Under the pieces are notes generated by a model that did not search any database, was not told the origin of the DNA, and saw only the letters and a program-made list of their open reading frames with translations. Below are positions 26,786-36,341 of a stretch of 64,000 nt of DNA, piece by piece (within the stretch, counting starts at the first letter, position 1; each line of letters starts with the position of its first letter). This DNA is from Erythrobacter cryptus DSM 12079 (GTDB taxonomy: Bacteria > Pseudomonadota > Alphaproteobacteria > Sphingomonadales > Sphingomonadaceae), in NCBI RefSeq assembly GCF_000422985.1, contig NZ_AUHC01000009.1, positions 88,296-152,295 on the forward strand. Reading direction: 5' to 3'. A program made the position numbers and the translations under genes.

Positions 26786-29194
26786 TCAATGCGCGGTTGG
26801 CACCTCTGCTGCGGCGGGATTTGCCGCGGTGGCGGCGGCATCGGGCTGGCTCGCCAGATCGTCCTCCTCGCTCCACTCGATCGGCTGCGGCGCCTCAACG
26901 AGCGCCCGGGCAAGCACCTCATCGACGTGGGAGACCGGCACGATCTCGAGCCCTTCCTTCACATTGGCCGGGATCTCGGCCAAGTCCTTGAGGTTCTCCT
27001 CGGGGATGAGCACCGTGGTGATGCCGCCGCGCAGCGCCGCGAGCAGCTTTTCCTTGAGCCCACCGATCGCCAGCACCCGCCCGCGCAGCGTGACCTCGCC
27101 GGTCATCGCCACATCGGGGCGCACCGCGATGCCGGTCAAGGTCGAGACGATCGAGGTGACCATGCCGATCCCGGCGCTCGGCCCGTCCTTGGGCACCGCG
27201 CCCTCGGGCAGGTGGATGTGGACGTTGCGGCGCTGGAACAGGCTGGGCTTGATGCCATAGGTGGCGCTGCGCGACTTGACGAAGCTGAAGGCCGCCTGGA
27301 CGCTCTCGTTCATCACCTGGCCGAGCTTGCCGGTGGTCTTGATCTCGCCCTTGCCGGGGGTGGTGACGCTCTCGATGGTGAGCAGCTCGCCGCCCACCGA
27401 AGTCCAGGCCAGCCCGGTGACCGCGCCGATCTGCGGCTCGGCTTCCGAAACCCCGTGCTTGAACTTGCGCACCCCGGCAAAGTCGGCAAGGTTTTCGGGC
27501 GTGACGGTGATCGTGCTGGCCTTGTTCTCGAGGATCTGCCGCAGCGACTTCCGCGCCAGCTTGGCGATCTCGCGCTCGAGTGTGCGCACCCCGGCCTCGC
27601 GGGTGTAATAGCGGATGAGATCGCGCAGACCGGCCTCGGTGAGGGTGAATTCGCCCGGCTTGAGGCCGTGGGCCTCGATCTGCTTGGGGATGAGGTGGCG
27701 CTGTGCGATCTCCACCTTCTCGTCCTCGGTATAGCCCTCGAGCCGGATGATCTCCATGCGGTCGAGCAGCGGCTGGGGCAGGTTGAGGCTGTTCGCGGTG
27801 CACACGAACATCACGTCGGACAGATCAAGATCGATCTCGAGATAGTGATCCTGGAAGCGGTTGTTCTGTTCGGGATCGAGCACCTCGAGCAGCGCCGCGG
27901 CCGGATCGCCGCGGAAATCCTGGCCGAGCTTGTCGATCTCGTCCAAGAGGAACAGCGGGTTGCTGGTGCCGGCCTTCCTCAGGTTGGCGACGATCTTGCC
28001 CGGCATCGAGCCGATATAGGTGCGCCGATGGCCACGGATCTCGGCCTCGTCGCGCACCCCGCCCAGCGACTGGCGCACGAATTCGCGGCCCGTCGCCTTG
28101 GCGATCGACTTGCCGAGCGAGGTCTTGCCCACCCCCGGCGGGCCGACGAGGCACAGGATCGGCCCCTTGAGCTTGTTGGTGCGCGCCTGCACCGCGAGAT
28201 ATTCGACAATCCGGTCCTTGACCTTGTCGAGCGCGTAGTGATCGGCATCGAGCACCGCTTGCGCGCGGGCGATGTCCTTCTTGAGCTTGGACTTCTTGCC
28301 CCAGGGCAGGCCGAGGAGCACGTCGAGATAGTTGCGGATGACGGTCGCCTCGGCGCTCATCGGCTGCATCGCCTTGAGCTTCTTCAGCTCGGCCTCCGCC
28401 TTGGCGCGGGCTTCCTTGGAGAGCTTGGTCTTGGCGATCTTCTCGGTGAGTTCGGCGATCTCGTTGGCAGCGCCATCATCGCCCCCGCCGAGTTCCGACT
28501 GGATCGCCTTCAATTGCTCGTTGAGGTAATATTCGCGCTGGGTCTTTTCCATCTGGCGCTTGACCCGCCCGCGGATGCGCCGCTCGACCTGGAGCACCGC
28601 CAGCTCGCCCTCCATGAAGGCCAGCACCAGCTCGAGCCGCTTCAGGGGATTGGCCTCGGCCAAGAGGCTCTGCTTGTCGGCCACCTTGGCGCCGAGCGCG
28701 GCGGCGATGGTGTCGGCAAGCTGCCCGGCATCATCGACTTCGCCAAGATCAACCGCGGCATCCTCGCCCAGCTTCTTGTTGAGCTTGGCATATTCGGCAA
28801 ATTGCTGGGCGACCTCGCGCATCAGCGCGGTGACCTCACTGCCCGAAACGGTCTCGGGCTCCACCTGTTCGACCGCGGCGGCGATATAGGTGCCCTCGTC
28901 GGCAAGGCCCCTGAGCCGCGCCCGGGCCTTGCCCTCGACCAGCACGCGCACCGTGCCATCGGGGAGCTTCAGAAGCTGGAGCACCTGGGCGATGACGCCG
29001 ACATCATAGAGATCCTCGGCCCCCGGATCGTCGCAGCCGGGATCGAGCTGGGCGATGAGGACGATATCGCGCGAGGCTTCCATCGCCGCTTCGAGCGCTG
29101 CCACCGACTTCTCGCGCCCGACAAACAGGGGCACGACCATGCCAGGAAAGACGACGATGTCACGCAGGGGGAGGAGAGGAAAGGTTTCGGTCAT
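26786..29194 (-). CDS. lon: ATP-dependent protease Lon
   Basis: Lon degrades misfolded and regulatory proteins in the cytoplasm. The 802-residue length is normal. The N-terminal substrate domain starts [21 protein letters not shown], a coiled coil follows, and the AAA+ module has Walker [12 protein letters not shown] and Walker B-type [10 protein letters not shown]. The protease dyad is S673 in [10 protein letters not shown] and K716 in GGLKEKLLA, 43 residues apart as in E. coli Lon. The C-terminal ~30 residues are an Ala/Asp-rich tail. Confidence 0.98.
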   Translation of the reverse strand: MTETFPLLPLRDIVVFPGMVVPLFVGREKSVAALEAAMEASRDIVLIAQLDPGCDDPGAEDLYDVGVIAQVLQLLKLPDGTVRVLVEGKARARLRGLADEGTYIAAAVEQVEPETVSGSEVTALMREVAQQFAEYAKLNKKLGEDAAVDLGEVDDAGQLADTIAAALGAKVADKQSLLAEANPLKRLELVLAFMEGELAVLQVERRIRGRVKRQMEKTQREYYLNEQLKAIQSELGGGDDGAANEIAELTEKIAKTKLSKEARAKAEAELKKLKAMQPMSAEATVIRNYLDVLLGLPWGKKSKLKKDIARAQAVLDADHYALDKVKDRIVEYLAVQARTNKLKGPILCLVGPPGVGKTSLGKSIAKATGREFVRQSLGGVRDEAEIRGHRRTYIGSMPGKIVANLRKAGTSNPLFLLDEIDKLGQDFRGDPAAALLEVLDPEQNNRFQDHYLEIDLDLSDVMFVCTANSLNLPQPLLDRMEIIRLEGYTEDEKVEIAQRHLIPKQIEAHGLKPGEFTLTEAGLRDLIRYYTREAGVRTLEREIAKLARKSLRQILENKASTITVTPENLADFAGVRKFKHGVSEAEPQIGAVTGLAWTSVGGELLTIESVTTPGKGEIKTTGKLGQVMNESVQAAFSFVKSRSATYGIKPSLFQRRNVHIHLPEGAVPKDGPSAGIGMVTSIVSTLTGIAVRPDVAMTGEVTLRGRVLAIGGLKEKLLAALRGGITTVLIPEENLKDLAEIPANVKEGLEIVPVSHVDEVLARALVEAPQPIEWSEEDDLASQPDAAATAANPAAAEVPTAH

Positions 29195-29304
29195 GGCGGG
29201 GATATGGGGAGCGCGCCGGTCGCCTGCAACACGCAGGACCGATCGCCTGTGGATTGGCGTTGAGGCTTGGCCATGTTGGCGGGAGTTCGGGCGACAGGGC
29301 GCCC

Positions 29305-29646
29305 TTACCCCAGCCCCGGCAGGTTGAAGCCCGGCGGCAGGCCGATCGAGGCCTGCATTTCCTGCATCTGCTCGCTCGAGACCCGGTCGGCCCGGTCGCG
29401 CGCATCGTTGAAGGCGGCAGCGACGAGATCCTCGAGGATCTGCTTTTCCTCGGGCTTCATCAGGCTGTCATCGATGGAAACCCCGAGAATGCGGCCCTTG
29501 GCGCTGGCGCGGATCTTGACCAGCCCGCCGCCGGCCTGGCCCTCGACCTCGATATTGTCGAGCCGCACCTGCATCTCGTTCATCTGCTTGCTGATGGTCT
29601 CGGCGGCGGCCTGCGCGGCCTTCATCATCTCTTCCATCGATTTCAT
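29305..29646 (-). CDS. ebfC: YbaB/EbfC-family nucleoid-associated protein
   Basis: The product is a 113-residue DNA-binding protein of the YbaB/EbfC family. SMEEMMKAAQAAAETISKQM forms the long N-terminal helix. The conserved beta segment contains VEGQAGGGLVKIRASAKGRI, followed by a helix with KQILEDLVAAAFNDARDR. It begins 14 bases after dnaX, the conserved dnaX-ybaB arrangement. The C-terminus is short and Gly/Pro-rich (LPPGFNLPGLG). Confidence 0.93.
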   Translation of the reverse strand: MKSMEEMMKAAQAAAETISKQMNEMQVRLDNIEVEGQAGGGLVKIRASAKGRILGVSIDDSLMKPEEKQILEDLVAAAFNDARDRADRVSSEQMQEMQASIGLPPGFNLPGLG

Positions 29647-29660
29647 CGCGGGGGTGCTCC

Positions 29661-31451
29661 TCAGTTCCAGGGGGGTGCGCCCGCACCGGCGGCGCGGGCG
29701 GGGCTGTCGATCAGCTCGGCCTCGGGAAAGGCCTCGAAGGCGGCCTTGACAAGGGGATCGCTGCGGATGCGCGCCTCGGCGGCGCGGGCCTCGGCCTCGG
29801 CCACTTCGCCCAGCGAGGGCTGGGCCGGGCCGCTGCCGCGCTCGACCTGCCAGTGGCGCCCAGTGACCGCGCGCAGCGCCTCGCGGATTTCCGGCCCGGG
29901 ATCGTCGGGAAAATCATCAGCCTTTGCATAGACCAGATGCTCGCGCGCCAGCGCGATCACCCGCACCCGGCGGCGCATCATCTCGGCAACGTGGAGATGC
30001 CCGTGGCGATCGACCTCATCGACGAGCGCCGCCCATTGCGCGCGCAGCGCCGCGCCGGGATCAGCCGCCGCCGGCGGCGCCGCGGTCGCTGCCCCGGCCT
30101 GCGGCGCGGCCGCAGCGACAGAAGCCAATTCCTCGATCCGCCGGGCCAGCTGGCCGGGATCGGGCAATTGCGCGGCGTGCAGGATGCGCAGCAACGCCAT
30201 CTCCAGCGCCACCAGCGGATCGGGCGCGGCCTTCACCTCCTCGTGCCCCTTGAGCAGCAATTGCCACAGGCGATGAAGCTCGGCCGGGCCAAGCCGCGCG
30301 GCAAGATCGGCCAGCGCAGCGCGCTCCTCCTCGCTCGGCGCCTCCGGGGGCGTGCCGGCCACTTGGGCAAGCGTGATGCGGTGGGTCAGGTCCATCAGCG
30401 CGCGCAGCAGCGCCAGCGGCTCGACCCCGAGGGCATATTGCTCGGCAATGGCCGCGAGCAGGGCCTTGGCATCGCCGGCGAGCAGATGGCCGAACAGGCG
30501 CCGCTGCGCGCTCTTGTCAGCCTGGCCCAGCATGTCGCACACCTGCGCCGCGCGCACCCGACCCTCGCCCTCAAGATCGGCATGGGCGATGGCCTGATCG
30601 AGGATCGAGAGGCCATCGCGCACCGAGCCTTCGGCGGCATTGGCGATGATGGCCAGCGCCTCGGGCTCGGCCTCGACGCCTTCGGCCGCGCAGACCTTGG
30701 CGAAGTGTTCGGCCAGCAGCGCGGCGGGAATGCGGCGCAGATCGAAGCGCTGGGTGCGGCTCAGCACCGTGACCGGGAGCTTGTCCACCTCGGTGGTGGC
30801 AAAGAGGAACTTCACATGCGGCGGCGGTTCCTCGAGCGTCTTGAGCAAGGCGTTGAAGGCATTGCGCGAGAGCATGTGCACTTCGTCGATGATGTAGATC
30901 TTGAAGCGCGCCGAGACCGCGGCGTAGCGCACCTGCTCGATGATCTCGCGCACATCATCGACCCCGGTGTTGGAGGCCGCGTCCATCTCGATCACGTCGA
31001 TATGGCGTCCCTCGGCGATCGCCCGGCACGGCTCGCACACGCCGCAAGGATCGATCGTCGGCCCGCCCGTCCCATCCGGCCCGACGCAGTTCAAGGCCTT
31101 GGCGATGAGCCGCGCGGTCGAGGTCTTGCCCACCCCGCGCACCCCGGTCATCAGGAAGGCATGCGCCAGCCGGCCGCGGGCGATGGCATTGGCGAGCGTG
31201 CGCACCATCGCTTCCTGCCCGATCAGTTCGGCAAAGGTTTGCGGGCGATATTTGCGCGCAAGCACGCGATAGGGCTGCGCGGCGGCAGGCGCGGGCGCGC
31301 TCGGGGGCGGCGGAGCGGCAGGAGCAGGCGCGGGCGCGGCTGGCGCGGGATCGCCGAAAAGCGCGCTTTGCCCGGCCGCTTCCAGCTCGGCCGCGCTCGG
31401 CGGGGCTTCCTCCTCGGGCAGATCGGGATCGGATTCGTGCATCGAAACCAT
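29661..31451 (-). CDS. dnaX: DNA polymerase III subunit gamma/tau
   Basis: DnaX is the ATPase of the clamp loader that loads the sliding clamp and ties together the replicase. It has 596 residues from the ATG at 31449-31451 (31442 is an equally possible start; neither has a strong ribosome-binding site). A Pro/Ala-rich N-terminal stretch of ~55 residues precedes YRVLARKYRPQTF. Walker A is GVRGVGKTST, the zinc-binding cysteines are CGVCEPC with an upstream Cys, and IIDEVHMLS is the Walker B region. The tau-like C-terminal half is Ala/Glu-rich. I saw no A/G slippery run that would suggest programmed frameshifting. Confidence 0.96.
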   Translation of the reverse strand: MVSMHESDPDLPEEEAPPSAAELEAAGQSALFGDPAPAAPAPAPAAPPPPSAPAPAAAQPYRVLARKYRPQTFAELIGQEAMVRTLANAIARGRLAHAFLMTGVRGVGKTSTARLIAKALNCVGPDGTGGPTIDPCGVCEPCRAIAEGRHIDVIEMDAASNTGVDDVREIIEQVRYAAVSARFKIYIIDEVHMLSRNAFNALLKTLEEPPPHVKFLFATTEVDKLPVTVLSRTQRFDLRRIPAALLAEHFAKVCAAEGVEAEPEALAIIANAAEGSVRDGLSILDQAIAHADLEGEGRVRAAQVCDMLGQADKSAQRRLFGHLLAGDAKALLAAIAEQYALGVEPLALLRALMDLTHRITLAQVAGTPPEAPSEEERAALADLAARLGPAELHRLWQLLLKGHEEVKAAPDPLVALEMALLRILHAAQLPDPGQLARRIEELASVAAAAPQAGAATAAPPAAADPGAALRAQWAALVDEVDRHGHLHVAEMMRRRVRVIALAREHLVYAKADDFPDDPGPEIREALRAVTGRHWQVERGSGPAQPSLGEVAEAEARAAEARIRSDPLVKAAFEAFPEAELIDSPARAAGAGAPPWN

Positions 31452-31511
31452 CTTAGGCAAGGGCCCCAGGAAAGTCGAAGCCCCAACCCCGCCTTTCCCG
31501 CAAGCCGGGGC

Positions 31512-31540
31512 TTGACAAATCGGTTGCATTTTGCAATCTA
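31512..31540 (+). promoter_or_regulatory. Promoter with palindromic operator for the DUF4188 gene
   Basis: TTGACA at 31512-31517 and AATCTA at 31535-31540 are 17 bases apart. The spacer contains TTGCA-TTT-TGCAA (31524-31536), a perfect inverted repeat that would block RNA polymerase if a repressor bound it. AAAGGAG follows before the ATG at 31562. No regulator gene is adjacent, and the same palindrome also lies in front of divergent dnaX. Confidence 0.6.
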
Positions 31541-31561
31541 TCTTGACGAAAGGAGCCTGCC

Positions 31562-32053
31562 ATGACCATCATCCCCGGCCGCATGACCGATGCCCACAGC
31601 GGCCCCCTGGTGGTGTTCCTGATCGGGATGCGGATCAACCATTTCCACAAGATCACCCGCTGGTGGCCGGTGATGCGGGCGATGGGGCCGATGCTGCGCG
31701 AACTGGCGGCAAATCCGCAAAGCGGCTTTCTTGGCAGCGAGGTGGCGCTGTGCTCGCTGCGGCAGATTATCCTCATCCAGTATTGGCGCGATTTCGACAG
31801 TCTCGAGCACTATGCCCGCGACCGCGATGCGCTCCACTGGCCCGCCTGGACCGCCTTCAACCGCGCCATCGGATCTGATGGCAGCGTGGGCATCTATCAC
31901 GAGACCTATTGCGTTGCGGCCGAGGCGCACGAGACGGTCTATGCCAATATGCCGCCCTTTGGCTTGGCGCGCTTTGCCGGCAGCCTGCCTGCCACTGGCT
32001 CGCGGAACGAGGCGCGCAGCCGAATGCGCGCGGCGCAGGAACCCGTCGCTTGA
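31562..32053 (+). CDS. DUF4188-family protein (monooxygenase-like)
   Basis: The 163-residue protein resembles the DUF4188 family, small proteins of dimeric alpha/beta-barrel type related to haem- or cofactor-free monooxygenases. Visible landmarks are VFLIGMRINHFHKITRWWPV near the N-terminus, LIQYWRDFDSLEHYARDRD in the middle, and GIYHETYCV then ETVYANMPPFGLARF toward the end. AAAGGAG lies 7 bases before the ATG. It is a single gene with its own promoter and operator-like palindrome between dnaX and the SRP RNA gene. The substrate is unknown. Confidence 0.75.
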   Translation: MTIIPGRMTDAHSGPLVVFLIGMRINHFHKITRWWPVMRAMGPMLRELAANPQSGFLGSEVALCSLRQIILIQYWRDFDSLEHYARDRDALHWPAWTAFNRAIGSDGSVGIYHETYCVAAEAHETVYANMPPFGLARFAGSLPATGSRNEARSRMRAAQEPVA

Positions 32054-32058
32054 GGGAA

Positions 32059-32149
32059 GAAGGAGCCGGGCGACCCGTCGCAATCCACCTGGGCTGCTGC
32101 CTTCCGGCCCTGACCCGGTGGGCGGACGCCAACGTCCACCCGACTCCCG
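32059..32149 (-). ncRNA. ffs: Signal recognition particle RNA (4.5S type)
   Basis: The minus strand contains the invariant SRP domain IV signature, with GGTCAGG, CCGGAAGG and AGCAGCC in order at about 32091-32115. GGGAGTCGGG near the 5' end pairs with CCCGGCTCC near the 3' end to close the rod-like hairpin of about 90 bases. A promoter fits immediately upstream (32156-32184). This RNA forms the SRP with Ffh and targets membrane proteins. The exact ends are estimated from the pairing. Confidence 0.92.
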
Positions 32150-32155
32150 CCAGCG

Positions 32156-32184
32156 CATATGGCGCAGGCAGGGCGGGAAATCAA
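32156..32184 (-). promoter_or_regulatory. Candidate promoter of the SRP RNA gene
   Basis: On the minus strand TTGATT (32179-32184) and CATATG (32156-32161) are separated by 17 bases, and the inferred RNA start falls 7 bases downstream of the -10. It sits directly before the stop of the NDUFS4-like gene. Confidence 0.5.
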
Positions 32185-32185
32185 C

Positions 32186-32464
32186 TCAGCGGAAATTGTC
32201 CGCGTAGGCCTGGAGCTTGAGCCGCCGCGGCGGGGTGGCGTGAACCCTGGCGGGAATGCCGTATTTCTCGGCATAGGCCTTGGCCGCTTCCTTGGAGGGG
32301 AAGGTCAGGCGCACCTGGGTCTGGGTGTCGGAGGTGCCCGTCCAGCCCATCAAGGGATCGGCAAAGCGCGCCGAAGATGGCGCAAACTCGAGCACCCATT
32401 CATCCGTATGGGCCTTGCCCGATTGCATCGCGTGCTTGGGCTTCTGGTAGATTCGCGCGCTCAT
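32186..32464 (-). CDS. NDUFS4-like accessory subunit of respiratory complex I
   Basis: The 92-residue protein matches the alphaproteobacterial ETC complex I subunit family, homologous to the mitochondrial 18-kDa NDUFS4 subunit. Conserved elements are ARIYQKPKHAMQSGKA, WVLEF, DPLMGWTGTSDTQTQVRLTF and AKAYAEKYGIPA. It would bind the peripheral arm of NADH dehydrogenase. It is encoded away from any nuo genes, between hrpB and the SRP RNA, which is usual for this subunit. Confidence 0.9.
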   Translation of the reverse strand: MSARIYQKPKHAMQSGKAHTDEWVLEFAPSSARFADPLMGWTGTSDTQTQVRLTFPSKEAAKAYAEKYGIPARVHATPPRRLKLQAYADNFR

Positions 32465-32480
32465 GGCCGCGCGCCTTAGA

Positions 32481-34916
32481 TCACGAATCGCTGCGGTTGA
32501 AGGCGTTTTTGGTCTTGAGACTGGGCACTTCGCGCCAGGGCTGATCGGGCCAGCGGTGCTTGGGATAGCGCCCCTTCATCTCGCGCACCACCTCGCGCCA
32601 GCTGCCGCGCCAGAAGCCCGGCAGATCGCGCGTTGCCTGGATCGGGCGGCCCGCCGGGCTGGTGAGCTTGAGCAGCAGCGGCGTGGCCCCGATCATTGGC
32701 TGGGCATCACACCCGAACAGCGCCTGCACCCGCACCTCGACGCTGGGGGCATCATCGCCGGCATAGTCGATTGCGTGGCGGGTGCCGGCGGGCGAGATGA
32801 AATGCGTTGGCGCGGCCCGATCGAGCGCCTGGCGCGTGTTCCAGTCAATGAGGCCGAGCGCTGCCTCGGCAAAGCGTTCGGGAGGCAGATCAAGGTCGCG
32901 CCGCCCGGCAAGCAGCGGCGCCAGCCATTCGCCCACGCGCGCGCTGAGCGCCTCGGGCGCGAGCGCCGCGATCCCGGCAAAGCGCGCCCGGGCGAGGAAG
33001 CCCTTGGGCAGGAGTTCCCCCAGCAGTTCCAGAGCTTTCTCCACAAGGATATCCACACACAGCGCCGGATCGGGGGCCGGCTCGGGCACGCTTGCCAGCA
33101 CGATCGCGCCGAGCCGCCGCTCGCGCCGCGCCTCGACCCGCGCTTTCTCCGCGTTCCAGCGGGTTATCACCCGTTCCTCAAGCTCCTTGGCAAACAGCGC
33201 CGCGATCCGCTCGGGCGCAAGTTCGGCCGCCGCGGTGATGCGCGCGCCGCGCGCCTCGCCCTGAGCGTCACCAATCACCAGCCATTCGGCCCGCGCAAGG
33301 GGCGAGGCCGGATCGAGCACATAGCCCCGCCCGCCCGCGCTCAGCCACTGGGTGCCCGAGGGATCGCGCCGGCGGGCAACGAAATCGGGCCGGGCGAGCG
33401 CCAGCGCCTCGGCCGCAGACTGCGCCGGGCTGTGTCCGATCACCTTGGAGCGCTGCGCGGCCTGCCGGGCCCAGCCCGCCACGCTTTGCGCCGCTGCCGC
33501 AGCGCGCGCGCCACGCTCGACCCGCCAACGGGCGAGGCGCTGGAGGAGGTCCTCTCCCGGCCCGCCCAGGCCGCGCTCCTGCAGCAGCATCACCAGCCGG
33601 GCGGTCTCCTCCCCCACCCCGGCCGCCGCCCCATGCAGCAGCGCCGCGGCCTGATCGGGCGCCATCGGCAGGCTGGCGAGCGCCTCGCCCAGCGGGGTGA
33701 TGCGCCCGGCCGTATCGAGCGCGTCCAGCTTGGTGAGCGCCGCGCGCGCCGCTGCCAGCGCCGCCTCGGGCGGCGGATCGAGCCAGGCGAGCGCGCTGGG
33801 ATCGCGCGCGCCCCAATGCGCCAGGCGCAGCAGCAGGGGGGCAAGATCGGCGGTGAGGATTTCGGGCGGAGCGAAAGCGGGGCGTGCGGCGTGGCCGGCC
33901 TCGGCCCACAGACGATAGGCCACCCCCGGCCCCTGGCGCGCCGCGCGCCCGGCGCGCTGGGCAGCCGCCGCCTGGCTGGCGCGGCGGGTAACGAGCCGCG
34001 TGGTGCCGGCGAGGCGATCGAACTCGGCCAAGCGGGCAAGGCCGCTATCGACCACCACCCGCACGCCATCGAGCGTGAGCGAGGTTTCGGCAATCGCGGT
34101 GGCGAGCACGATGCGGCGGCGCCCGGCGGGATCGCGGCGCATCGCCGCGCGCTGGGCGGCAGGCTCGATCTGGCCGTGGAGCGGATGGATCGGGGTATCG
34201 GGCAGGCGCGCGGCCAGCCGCTCGTGCACTGCGGCGATCTCGCGCACCCCGGGCAGGAAGGCAAGGATATCGCCGCTCTCAGCGCGCCAGGCCTCGAGGA
34301 TCGCCGCGCTCATGCGTTCGGCGAGCGGCGTCGCCGCATCCTCGCCGAGCCAGCGGATCGCCAGCGGATGGCTGCGCCCGGCGCTTTCGATCACCGGCGC
34401 GCCCTCGCCCAGAAGCTGGGCAAAGCGCGCGCCATCGAGCGTTGCCGACATCACGAGAAGGCGCAGATCGGGGCGCAGCACGGCGCGGCTCTCGAGCGCG
34501 AGGGCAAGGGCCAGATCGGTATCGAGGCTGCGCTCGTGCACCTCATCGAGCAGCAGCGCGGCAACCCCTGAAAGCTCGGGATCGGCGATCAGGCGGTTGA
34601 CGAGGATCGCCTCGGTCACCACCAGGATGCGGCTGTCCGCCGAGGCCTTGCGCTCGAGCCGGGTGACATAGCCCACTTTCCCCCCCACGCCCTCGCCCAG
34701 CAGTTCGGCGATGCGCTCGGCCGCGGCCCGGGCCGCGAGCCGCCGCGGCGCGGTGAGGATGATCTGGCCGGTGCACCAGGGCTGGGCGAGCATGTCGGGC
34801 GCGACCAAGGTGGTCTTGCCCGCGCCCGGCGGGGCGATCAGCACCGCGGCGCCCGCGCCCGCCAACGCGGCGCGCAGATCGGGCAGCACGGCATGGATCG
34901 GCAGATCGGAGGTCAT
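32481..34916 (-). CDS. hrpB: ATP-dependent helicase HrpB
   Basis: HrpB is a DEAH-like RNA helicase of bacteria. The 811 residues are of normal length. Walker A is LIAPPGAGKTTLV and the DExH box is LLDEVHERSLDTDL. SATLDGARFAQLLG is motif III, and further helicase motifs include VLATAIAETSLTLDGV and QRAGRAAR. The HrpB C-terminal domain ends with WPDQPWREVPSLKTK. The biological role of HrpB is poorly defined in general. It is 16 bases from the NDUFS4-like gene and 21 bases after the polyprenyl synthase gene. Confidence 0.94.
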   Translation of the reverse strand: MTSDLPIHAVLPDLRAALAGAGAAVLIAPPGAGKTTLVAPDMLAQPWCTGQIILTAPRRLAARAAAERIAELLGEGVGGKVGYVTRLERKASADSRILVVTEAILVNRLIADPELSGVAALLLDEVHERSLDTDLALALALESRAVLRPDLRLLVMSATLDGARFAQLLGEGAPVIESAGRSHPLAIRWLGEDAATPLAERMSAAILEAWRAESGDILAFLPGVREIAAVHERLAARLPDTPIHPLHGQIEPAAQRAAMRRDPAGRRRIVLATAIAETSLTLDGVRVVVDSGLARLAEFDRLAGTTRLVTRRASQAAAAQRAGRAARQGPGVAYRLWAEAGHAARPAFAPPEILTADLAPLLLRLAHWGARDPSALAWLDPPPEAALAAARAALTKLDALDTAGRITPLGEALASLPMAPDQAAALLHGAAAGVGEETARLVMLLQERGLGGPGEDLLQRLARWRVERGARAAAAAQSVAGWARQAAQRSKVIGHSPAQSAAEALALARPDFVARRRDPSGTQWLSAGGRGYVLDPASPLARAEWLVIGDAQGEARGARITAAAELAPERIAALFAKELEERVITRWNAEKARVEARRERRLGAIVLASVPEPAPDPALCVDILVEKALELLGELLPKGFLARARFAGIAALAPEALSARVGEWLAPLLAGRRDLDLPPERFAEAALGLIDWNTRQALDRAAPTHFISPAGTRHAIDYAGDDAPSVEVRVQALFGCDAQPMIGATPLLLKLTSPAGRPIQATRDLPGFWRGSWREVVREMKGRYPKHRWPDQPWREVPSLKTKNAFNRSDS

Positions 34917-34937
34917 CGCCCCCGCGCGATAGCCCGC

Positions 34938-35948
34938 CTAGTGCCCGCGCGCGACCGCGAATTGCGCCGCTTCGGCCATCGCCTGGCGCGCCTTGCCATC
35001 GGGGAAGATCGAGATCGCATCGATCGCCCGCGCGGCGAAATGGCGCGCCCGCTCGCGCGTGTCGGCGATGGCATTGTGCCGCTCGATCAGCGCGATCGCC
35101 TCGGCAAGATCGGCATCGGAAGCGCGGTGGCCAAGGATCGCATCGCGCCAGAAGCGCCTTTCGGCCTCGCCCCCGCGGGCATAGGCGAGGATCACCGGCA
35201 GCGTCATCTTGCCCTCGCGGAAATCATCGCCCTGCTGCTTGCCCATCTGGGCCGCGTCGGAGGAATAGTCGATCGCATCATCGACCAGCTGGAAGGCGAT
35301 CCCGAGGTTGCGGCCATAGGCTTCAAGCGCGCGTTCCTGTTCCTCGGAGCACTCGGCCACCACCGCGCTGATCTGGCTCGCCGCAGCAAAGAGCGCGGCG
35401 GTCTTGGCGCCGATGATTTCCAGATATTGCTCCTCGCTGGTGGTGATCTGGCGCTGGGCAGAAAGCTGCGAGACCTCGCCCTCGGCGATCACCGCGCTCG
35501 CACGGCTCAGGATCGAAAGCACGCGCAAGCTCCCATCCTCGGTCATCAGCTCGAAGGCGCGGGAGAACAGGAAATCGCCCACCAGCACGGTGGCCGGATT
35601 GCCGAAGATGATGTTGGCCGCCGCCTTGCCGCGTCTGAGTTCGCTGCCGTCCACCACGTCATCGTGCAAGAGCGTGGCGGTGTGGATGAACTCGACCGCA
35701 GCGGCAAGCTTGTGATGGCGCGTGCCCTTGTAGCCGACCAGTTCCGCCCCGGCGAGGGTGAGCATCGGGCGCAGCCGCTTGCCCCCGCCGCTGATGAGGT
35801 GCCCGGCAAGGCGCGGAATGAGCGGGATCTCGCTCTGCATCCGCTCGAGGATCACGGCGTTGACGGCGTTCATCCCGGGCGCGGTCAGAGCCAGCATGGG
35901 ATCAAGCGTGGGCGCCTTGCGCGGCAGGGGAACGACATCGGCGCTCAT
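34938..35948 (-). CDS. ispB: Long-chain trans-polyprenyl diphosphate synthase (IspB-like)
   Basis: The 336-residue enzyme extends allylic diphosphates with IPP, most likely to the ubiquinone side chain. The two aspartate-rich motifs are LLHDDVVDGSELRRG and FQLVDDAIDY. SGGKRLRPMLTLAGAEL is a conserved N-terminal motif. The residues around the first Asp motif are small and hydrophobic, in keeping with a long product, but chain length (C40-C50) cannot be fixed from this. It is divergent from the chorismate mutase gene, both steps feeding quinone or aromatic biosynthesis. Confidence 0.9.
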   Translation of the reverse strand: MSADVVPLPRKAPTLDPMLALTAPGMNAVNAVILERMQSEIPLIPRLAGHLISGGGKRLRPMLTLAGAELVGYKGTRHHKLAAAVEFIHTATLLHDDVVDGSELRRGKAAANIIFGNPATVLVGDFLFSRAFELMTEDGSLRVLSILSRASAVIAEGEVSQLSAQRQITTSEEQYLEIIGAKTAALFAAASQISAVVAECSEEQERALEAYGRNLGIAFQLVDDAIDYSSDAAQMGKQQGDDFREGKMTLPVILAYARGGEAERRFWRDAILGHRASDADLAEAIALIERHNAIADTRERARHFAARAIDAISIFPDGKARQAMAEAAQFAVARGH

Positions 35949-36014
35949 GGCGCAAGCCTTAGGGGCTTGCCCGCGCGCTTGGCAAGCGGGGAATTGGTGC
36001 TAGGTTTGCAGGCG

Positions 36015-36338
36015 ATGAACGATCCCGCGCAAGCCCCCGCCAACCCTCCCGCGCAAGCGCCCGACCCGGTGCTCGCCGCCTATCGCAAGAGCATCGACAA
36101 TATTGATGCAGCGCTCATCCACATGCTGGCCGAGCGCTTCCGCATCACCCAGGCCGTGGGCGAATACAAGGCCAGAGCCGCCCTGCCCCCGGCCGATCCC
36201 GAGCGCGAGGCGCGGCAGATCGCGCGCCTGAGGAAACTTTCCGAGGAAGCCGATCTCGACCCGGAATTTTCCGAGAAGTTCCTGCGCTTCATCATCGATG
36301 AGGTGATCCGCCACCACGAAAAGGCGCGCCGCGCCTGA
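36015..36338 (+). CDS. Chorismate mutase, AroQ class
   Basis: The 107-residue all-helical enzyme converts chorismate to prephenate for phenylalanine and tyrosine. After a Pro/Ala-rich lead of ~18 residues, the AroQ fold begins at VLAAYRKSIDNIDAALIHML. It continues AERFRITQAVGEYKA, with the conserved Arg and Lys of the active site, and ends with FLRFIIDEVIRHHEK. It is monofunctional, without a prephenate dehydratase domain. It is divergent from the polyprenyl synthase and convergent with the gene at 36342. Confidence 0.9.
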   Translation: MNDPAQAPANPPAQAPDPVLAAYRKSIDNIDAALIHMLAERFRITQAVGEYKARAALPPADPEREARQIARLRKLSEEADLDPEFSEKFLRFIIDEVIRHHEKARRA

Positions 36339-36341
36339 GCG

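Noticed and set aside
26612..29263. 883-codon plus-strand frame opposite lon
   Set aside because: Antisense shadow of Lon; the protein is low in hydrophobic core pattern and lacks motifs.
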